Shown: piece after piece, positions 24,396 to 27,890 of the stretch
Position numbering within the stretch: the stretch's first letter is position 1
Layout: every line of letters begins with the position of its first letter
From: Micavibrio sp. UBA2020
Lineage (GTDB): Bacteria > Pseudomonadota > Alphaproteobacteria > Micavibrionales > UBA2020
NCBI GenBank assembly: GCA_002334985.1
Contig: DDBY01000033.1
Location: 1-27,890 of the forward strand
Reading direction: 5' to 3'
DNA: 27,890 bases
Translations under genes and position numbers: made by a program
The notes under the pieces: model-generated
Database searches by the model: none
Seen by the model: the letters and a program-made list of their open reading frames with translations, nothing else
Told to the model about the DNA's origin: nothing

Positions 24396-25408
24396 GTACC
24401 GACCCGAAAAAACGCGGCCTTGGCCGCGGCCTCGACGCGCTGTTCCGCGACGTGAAAAAAGAAGAAGCAACCTTGCAGCAAAAAAAGGCTGCAACGCCGG
24501 CGCCTGCAGCATCTACGTCTGCCGCCGCGCCGCAGCCTGCGGTTCAGGCAGCGCCTGTGCGCCGTGCCGAAGAAATGCTGAAGCCGTCCGAAGCAAATGC
24601 GCCCGCGCAGCCGCCGCGCCGTTTGCCCGTTGACCGCCTGAAGCCTGGCAAATACCAGCCGCGCAGCCATTTCGATGATGACGCGCTGGCACAGCTGGCG
24701 GATTCCATCGGCGCGCACGGCGTTTTGCAGCCGCTTCTGGTGCGCCCTATCGAAGGCATGATGTATGAAATCATCGCGGGGGAGCGCCGCTGGCGCGCCG
24801 CGCAAAAAGCGCGTGTGCATGACGTGCCTGTGGTCATCCGCGACCTGACCGACAAAGAGGCGATGGAAATCGCGCTCATCGAAAACCTGCAGCGCGAAGA
24901 CCTTTCCGCTATCGAAGAGGCCGAAGGCTATGAGCGTTTGATGCAGGAATTCGGCCATACGCAGGATATGCTTTCGCAGCAGCTGGGCAAAAGCCGCAGC
25001 CATGTCGCGAATACCCTACGTCTTTTGAAACTGCCTGCGCCTGTGCGTAAAATGGTGCAAACGGGCGCGCTCAGCGCTGGTCACGCCCGCAACCTTGTTG
25101 GCCTCAAAGAAGCCGAACAAATGGCGGCTGTTATCGTGAAGCGCGGGCTGAATGTGCGCCAGACCGAAAAAATGGTGCAGCAGCTAAACGGCGGCGACAA
25201 GAAAAAACCCGCTGCGCTGAAAACCAAAGGCTTCGCGCAAAAAGACGTCGATATTCTGGCGCTGGAACAAAAAATGTCCTCGCTGCTCGGCATGAAATTC
25301 GTGATTGATGGCGAAGGCGGTGCAGGGAAGCTGAGCATCGAGTATAAAAATCTCGACCAGCTCGACGATATTATCGCCCGCCTGTCGCGCGCCCCGCAGC
25401 GCCATTGA
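24392..25408 (+). CDS. parB: Chromosome-partitioning protein ParB
   Basis: ParB binds parS, then closes as a CTP-dependent sliding clamp that spreads along DNA and works with ParA. The 338-residue protein has a basic N-terminus (RGLGRGLDALFRD, the ParA-contacting motif). An Ala/Pro-rich linker follows, then LPVDRLKPGKYQPRSHFDDDAL. The CTP-binding motifs are GERRWRAA (Gly130 to Arg135) and ENLQREDLSAIEEA. A helix-turn-helix (LSQQLGKSRSHVANTLRLL) and a C-terminal dimer domain follow. It overlaps parA by 4 nt, with GGGAG before the ATG. The only obvious parS-like sites in the window are the three just upstream. Confidence 0.97.
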   Translation: MSTDPKKRGLGRGLDALFRDVKKEEATLQQKKAATPAPAASTSAAAPQPAVQAAPVRRAEEMLKPSEANAPAQPPRRLPVDRLKPGKYQPRSHFDDDALAQLADSIGAHGVLQPLLVRPIEGMMYEIIAGERRWRAAQKARVHDVPVVIRDLTDKEAMEIALIENLQREDLSAIEEAEGYERLMQEFGHTQDMLSQQLGKSRSHVANTLRLLKLPAPVRKMVQTGALSAGHARNLVGLKEAEQMAAVIVKRGLNVRQTEKMVQQLNGGDKKKPAALKTKGFAQKDVDILALEQKMSSLLGMKFVIDGEGGAGKLSIEYKNLDQLDDIIARLSRAPQRH

Positions 25409-25434
25409 GCTGAATGAATATTCAAAACAAGAAT

Positions 25435-25469
25435 GTCACCGTATTGTCGCAGATACGGTGACTTCTTTT
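25435..25469 (+). terminator. Intrinsic terminator of the parAB operon
   Basis: GTCACCGTAT (25435-25444) pairs perfectly with ATACGGTGAC (25453-25462) around an 8-nt loop. A TTCTTTT tail follows. It lies between parB and yjdM. Confidence 0.75.
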
Positions 25470-25491
25470 ACGTCGATAAAAGAGGAAAACC

Positions 25492-25842
25492 ATGACTGTC
25501 TTGCCCGCCTGCCCGCTCTGCTCCTCGTCCTATACCTATCTTGACCGCGGTATGTATATTTGCCCCGAATGCGCGCACGAATGGTCTGAGGCGGCGGCCA
25601 CCACGCCGGAGGACAGCGCCGTAAAAATCGTACGCGACGCAAATGGCACGGAGCTAAAAGACGGCGATACCGTCAGCATCATCAAAGACCTGAAAGTCAA
25701 AGGCTCTTCAACCGTTGTGAAGGTCGGCACCAAGGTCAAAAATATTCGCCTTGTCGATGGAGACCATGACATCGACTGCAAAGTCCCTGGCATAGGGCCG
25801 ATGGGGCTAAAATCCGAATTTGTGAAAAAAGTCGCCGAGTAA
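25492..25842 (+). CDS. YjdM/PhnA-like zinc-ribbon protein
   Basis: This 116-residue protein matches the YjdM (formerly PhnA) family. The N-terminus has the zinc ribbon [21 protein letters not shown]; the rest is a small beta-barrel with [19 protein letters not shown] ([25 protein letters not shown]) and [21 protein letters not shown] motifs. Length is normal. Although once linked to phosphonate use, the family's role is uncertain. The ribosome site is excellent (AGAGGAAAA). It follows the parB terminator and converges with holA across only 8 nt. Confidence 0.9.
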   Translation: MTVLPACPLCSSSYTYLDRGMYICPECAHEWSEAAATTPEDSAVKIVRDANGTELKDGDTVSIIKDLKVKGSSTVVKVGTKVKNIRLVDGDHDIDCKVPGIGPMGLKSEFVKKVAE

Positions 25843-25850
25843 TTCGCGGT

Positions 25851-26894
25851 TTACGCGCGGCGGCGGAGCGAGCGGGCGCCGGTTTGCGCCAGCGACAGAA
25901 TAGCGCGGCCGCAGAGAAGGTTCGGGTCGGCACCGGTTTGTTTGCATTTGGCTTCGACCGACATCAAAAGCGCGAGGGCTTGTTGCAGTTGTTCCATGCC
26001 CCAGCCGGTGACTTGTGCTTCAAAGGCCGCTTTATGCTTCCAGAAAACTTCAGGGCGCAGTTTTTTCATGGCGACCTCGATATTTTCCCCGCGGTCGATA
26101 CGCGCGCGGGTCAGCGACAGGCGTGTGAAATAGTTTTGCAGCGTGCGCAGTACCGTCACCGCCGCGACGCCTTCGGACAGGACGAAAGTCAGGATGCGGT
26201 CAGCTTCGGCATAAAGGCCGCTTGCCACATGTTTTGACAGGTCGTCCAGCGACAGGGCGGCACTGGCGCCCACGCAGGCCATGACGTCATTCATGGTGAT
26301 GTTGCGATTATCGCCCATGTATGTCACGAGTTTTTCAATCTCGCTGCGCGCCACGCCGCGGTCACCCACGACATTCGCCGCCATATAAACCAGCGCGTCG
26401 GACGGCATGTTGTATCCGGCGGCTTTCAAACCGTCTTTCAGGACGCGCGCGATATCGCGTTCGTCTTCGACATAGCAGGGCAGCGCGGCGGCATTGGGCG
26501 CAGATTCAAAAAGCTGTCTGAGGCCGGAGCGCGGTGGCAATTCACCCGCCGATACCAAAACAAGGTTATCACCCCCGCGCAGGGATTCCAGCGCAGTACG
26601 AATAGCGTTCACGGCCTTGTCGTCAGCATCGCGCAGGCGCACCACACGGCGGCCGCCCAGCATCGAAATTGATTGTGCTTCGTCCAAAAGGCGGGAGGGG
26701 TTGTCGCCCAGCTCGTCCGCCGCAAATTCGACAACGCCAAAGGGGTCGTTGGCATCGGGCACGACATGGCGGGTCAGCAGGTTCATGCGCTCGCGTATCA
26801 GGCCTTCATCGGGGCCATAGACCAGCACCGCCAGCATGTCCGGCGGCGGGTTTTTGGCGAAACCGTCGATAGCCTTGAAGGCAAGCTTGACCAC
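25851..26894 (-). CDS. holA: DNA polymerase III subunit delta
   Basis: HolA (delta) is the clamp-loader subunit that opens the beta sliding clamp. The 347-residue protein begins with a GTG at 26894, behind AAGGGGG. It has the N-terminal DnaA/AAA-like part (VLVYGPDEGLIRER, a degenerate P-loop region, as delta does not hydrolyse ATP), LGGRRVVRLRDAD and LVLVSAGELPPRSGLRQLFE. YVEDERDIARVLKDGL, the middle domain and the C-terminal helical collar (LFAEAD-like GLYAEADRILTFVLSEG, VLRTLQNYFTRL) follow. It is the last gene of leuS-lptE-holA, 10 nt after lptE, a conserved block in this class. Confidence 0.93.
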   Translation of the reverse strand: MVKLAFKAIDGFAKNPPPDMLAVLVYGPDEGLIRERMNLLTRHVVPDANDPFGVVEFAADELGDNPSRLLDEAQSISMLGGRRVVRLRDADDKAVNAIRTALESLRGGDNLVLVSAGELPPRSGLRQLFESAPNAAALPCYVEDERDIARVLKDGLKAAGYNMPSDALVYMAANVVGDRGVARSEIEKLVTYMGDNRNITMNDVMACVGASAALSLDDLSKHVASGLYAEADRILTFVLSEGVAAVTVLRTLQNYFTRLSLTRARIDRGENIEVAMKKLRPEVFWKHKAAFEAQVTGWGMEQLQQALALLMSVEAKCKQTGADPNLLCGRAILSLAQTGARSLRRRA

Positions 26895-26904
26895 AAAGCC
26901 CCCT

Positions 26905-27435
26905 TTACTGCGGTGTGTTCTGGGTGTGGAAATGCAGCGCCAGCGCGGTCTGCACGCTGTCCGCCAGCTCGTCCAGCAAATGCTCGTTCAGGCTTTCCTT
27001 GGACGACAGCGTGGCGAACTGGTTGTCCAGCAGGTTATAGCTGCCAAGGGCGCGCTGTTTACGCTCCAGCACAACGCTGCCCGTGGCGCGCTCCCGCAGG
27101 CGCAGCGTGGTGGAAATTTCCATCAGCGCGCGGGTATAGGTCGCATCCTTGCGCACGGCCTGGTTGGTCAGGGTCGTTTGCAGCGGGGCGATTTCCAGCA
27201 CAAAGGGCGCATCGGCGGGGCGTCCGGCCAGATACAGGCGGTCTATCAGCGCATTGCGCAGGTACTGCCCTTCGCGGTCGGGAATATTCGCAATCTCGAC
27301 GTTGCTATAGGCGGCGGCGACGCTTTTTTGCGACGCTGCATCGGGGCGGGCGTACATGGGCTCGAACCCGCAGGCCGACGGCAGCAGCAAAAGCGGCAGC
27401 AGCAAAAGCCCGCGCAGATTTTTATCCGACGACAT
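26905..27435 (-). CDS. lptE: LPS-assembly lipoprotein LptE
   Basis: LptE is the outer-membrane lipoprotein that plugs and supports LptD during LPS insertion. The 176-residue protein has a lipoprotein signal ending in the lipobox LPSAC (Cys22), followed by GFEPMY, the typical beginning of alphaproteobacterial LptE. Its body matches the short family with IPDREGQYLRNALIDRLYLAG. Identification also rests on position: it lies between leuS and holA, overlapping the leuS end by 14 nt. Length is normal. Confidence 0.88.
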   Translation of the reverse strand: MSSDKNLRGLLLLPLLLLPSACGFEPMYARPDAASQKSVAAAYSNVEIANIPDREGQYLRNALIDRLYLAGRPADAPFVLEIAPLQTTLTNQAVRKDATYTRALMEISTTLRLRERATGSVVLERKQRALGSYNLLDNQFATLSSKESLNEHLLDELADSVQTALALHFHTQNTPQ

Positions 27436-27890
27436 TGATAATCCTGTTCGGCACGACGATGATTTTCTTGGGCGATTTACCCTCCAGCGCCTTTTGCACG
27501 GCGGGGTCGTCCATGGCGGCTTTTTCGGCGGCTTTCTGGTCGATGTCGCGCGGCAGCTGCACGGTTGCGCGCAGTTTGCCGTTGACCTGAATGGCGATGG
27601 TCACGGTATCGCTCGACAGCAGGCTTTCGTCCGCTTGCGGCCAGCCCTCGTCAACAACCAGCGTCGCGTTGCCCAGATGTGCCCACAGCTCTTCGGCCAG
27701 ATGCGGCATCATGGGCGCCATGAGTTTAATCATCGCCTCGATACCTTCGCGGCGCACGTCGGCATCGCCGCCTTGCGTCGTGAAATCTTCCAGCGCGTTT
27801 GAAAGCTCCCGCAGGCGCGCAACCGATTTGTTGAAATGAAAACGGTCAAGGTCCTGCGTCATTTCATGAATGGTTTTGTGGATGCGGCGG
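27422..27890 (-). CDS. leuS: Leucyl-tRNA synthetase, C-terminal part (cut by window edge)
   Basis: The last 156 or so codons of leuS enter from the right edge. The frame reads RRIHKTIHEMTQDLDRFHFNK, then the anticodon-binding and C-terminal domains with ALIKLMAPMMPHLAEELW-like motifs (EAMIKLMAPMMPHLAEELW). VQVNGKLRATV-type (IQVNGKLRATVQLP) and KIIVVPNRIINVV complete the end. All are typical of bacterial LeuRS. It charges tRNA-Leu. The stop codon overlaps the start of lptE, so leuS, lptE and holA are cotranscribed. Confidence 0.95.
   Translation of the reverse strand, partial: RRIHKTIHEMTQDLDRFHFNKSVARLRELSNALEDFTTQGGDADVRREGIEAMIKLMAPMMPHLAEELWAHLGNATLVVDEGWPQADESLLSSDTVTIAIQVNGKLRATVQLPRDIDQKAAEKAAMDDPAVQKALEGKSPKKIIVVPNRIINVVG

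Overview
The window looks like the replication-origin region of an alphaproteobacterial chromosome. A leftward hemE-hemH-hemJ cluster, an AT-rich gene-free stretch full of DnaA-box-like sequences next to hemE, a rightward mnmG-rsmG-parA-parB cluster with parS-like sites, and a leftward leuS-lptE-holA block are all typical of that class. A CtrA-type box and a tandem pair of proteins resembling a family common in Micavibrio-like alphaproteobacteria fit the same picture. The exact taxon cannot be fixed from the sequence. An uncultured Micavibrionales or Rhodospirillales-like lineage is my inference. I see no insertion sequences, phage genes, CRISPR arrays, tRNA or rRNA.

Layout. 1-6092: the start of a leftward 2Fe-2S ferredoxin, a rightward thioredoxin-fold DUF255 protein, a dienelactone hydrolase, then a tightly coupled pair: a membrane protein with eight CxxC zinc-knuckle repeats and a lipoprotein with an alpha/beta-hydrolase triad. 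A bidirectional terminator closes this block. 6109-7915: leftward rho with a Gly/His/Asn-rich N-terminus, a good sigma-70 promoter and a C-rich leader. 7916-8890: an M48 metallopeptidase. 8896-11468: hemJ, hemH and hemE, read leftward away from the origin. About 11540-11880: predicted oriC. 11989-16194: rightward genes of mostly unknown function (a conserved-looking hypothetical, an APH-fold kinase-like protein, two tandem paralogues behind a possibly structured 200-nt leader, and a 61-residue protein behind a promoter overlapped by a perfect CtrA box). 16265-20711: a Sel1-repeat protein, prmA, a thiolase-adenosine deaminase pair and a small hypothetical. 20896-25408: mnmG, rsmG, parA and parB with three parS-like sites. 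25492-27890: yjdM, then convergent holA, lptE and the 3' end of leuS.

How the parts work together. Replication would start at oriC. The parS sites about 11-12 kb away would load ParB, and ParA would move the origin to the pole. CtrA, which controls cell-cycle genes in this class, has a candidate site near the origin. The haem genes carry out the last steps of protohaem synthesis: HemE makes coproporphyrinogen III, HemJ oxidises protoporphyrinogen and HemH inserts iron. MnmG and RsmG modify tRNA and 16S rRNA. LeuS, LptE and HolA serve translation, LPS transport and clamp loading. The parts with least precedent are the zinc-knuckle/lipoprotein pair, the tandem paralogues with their leader, and the CtrA-box microprotein.
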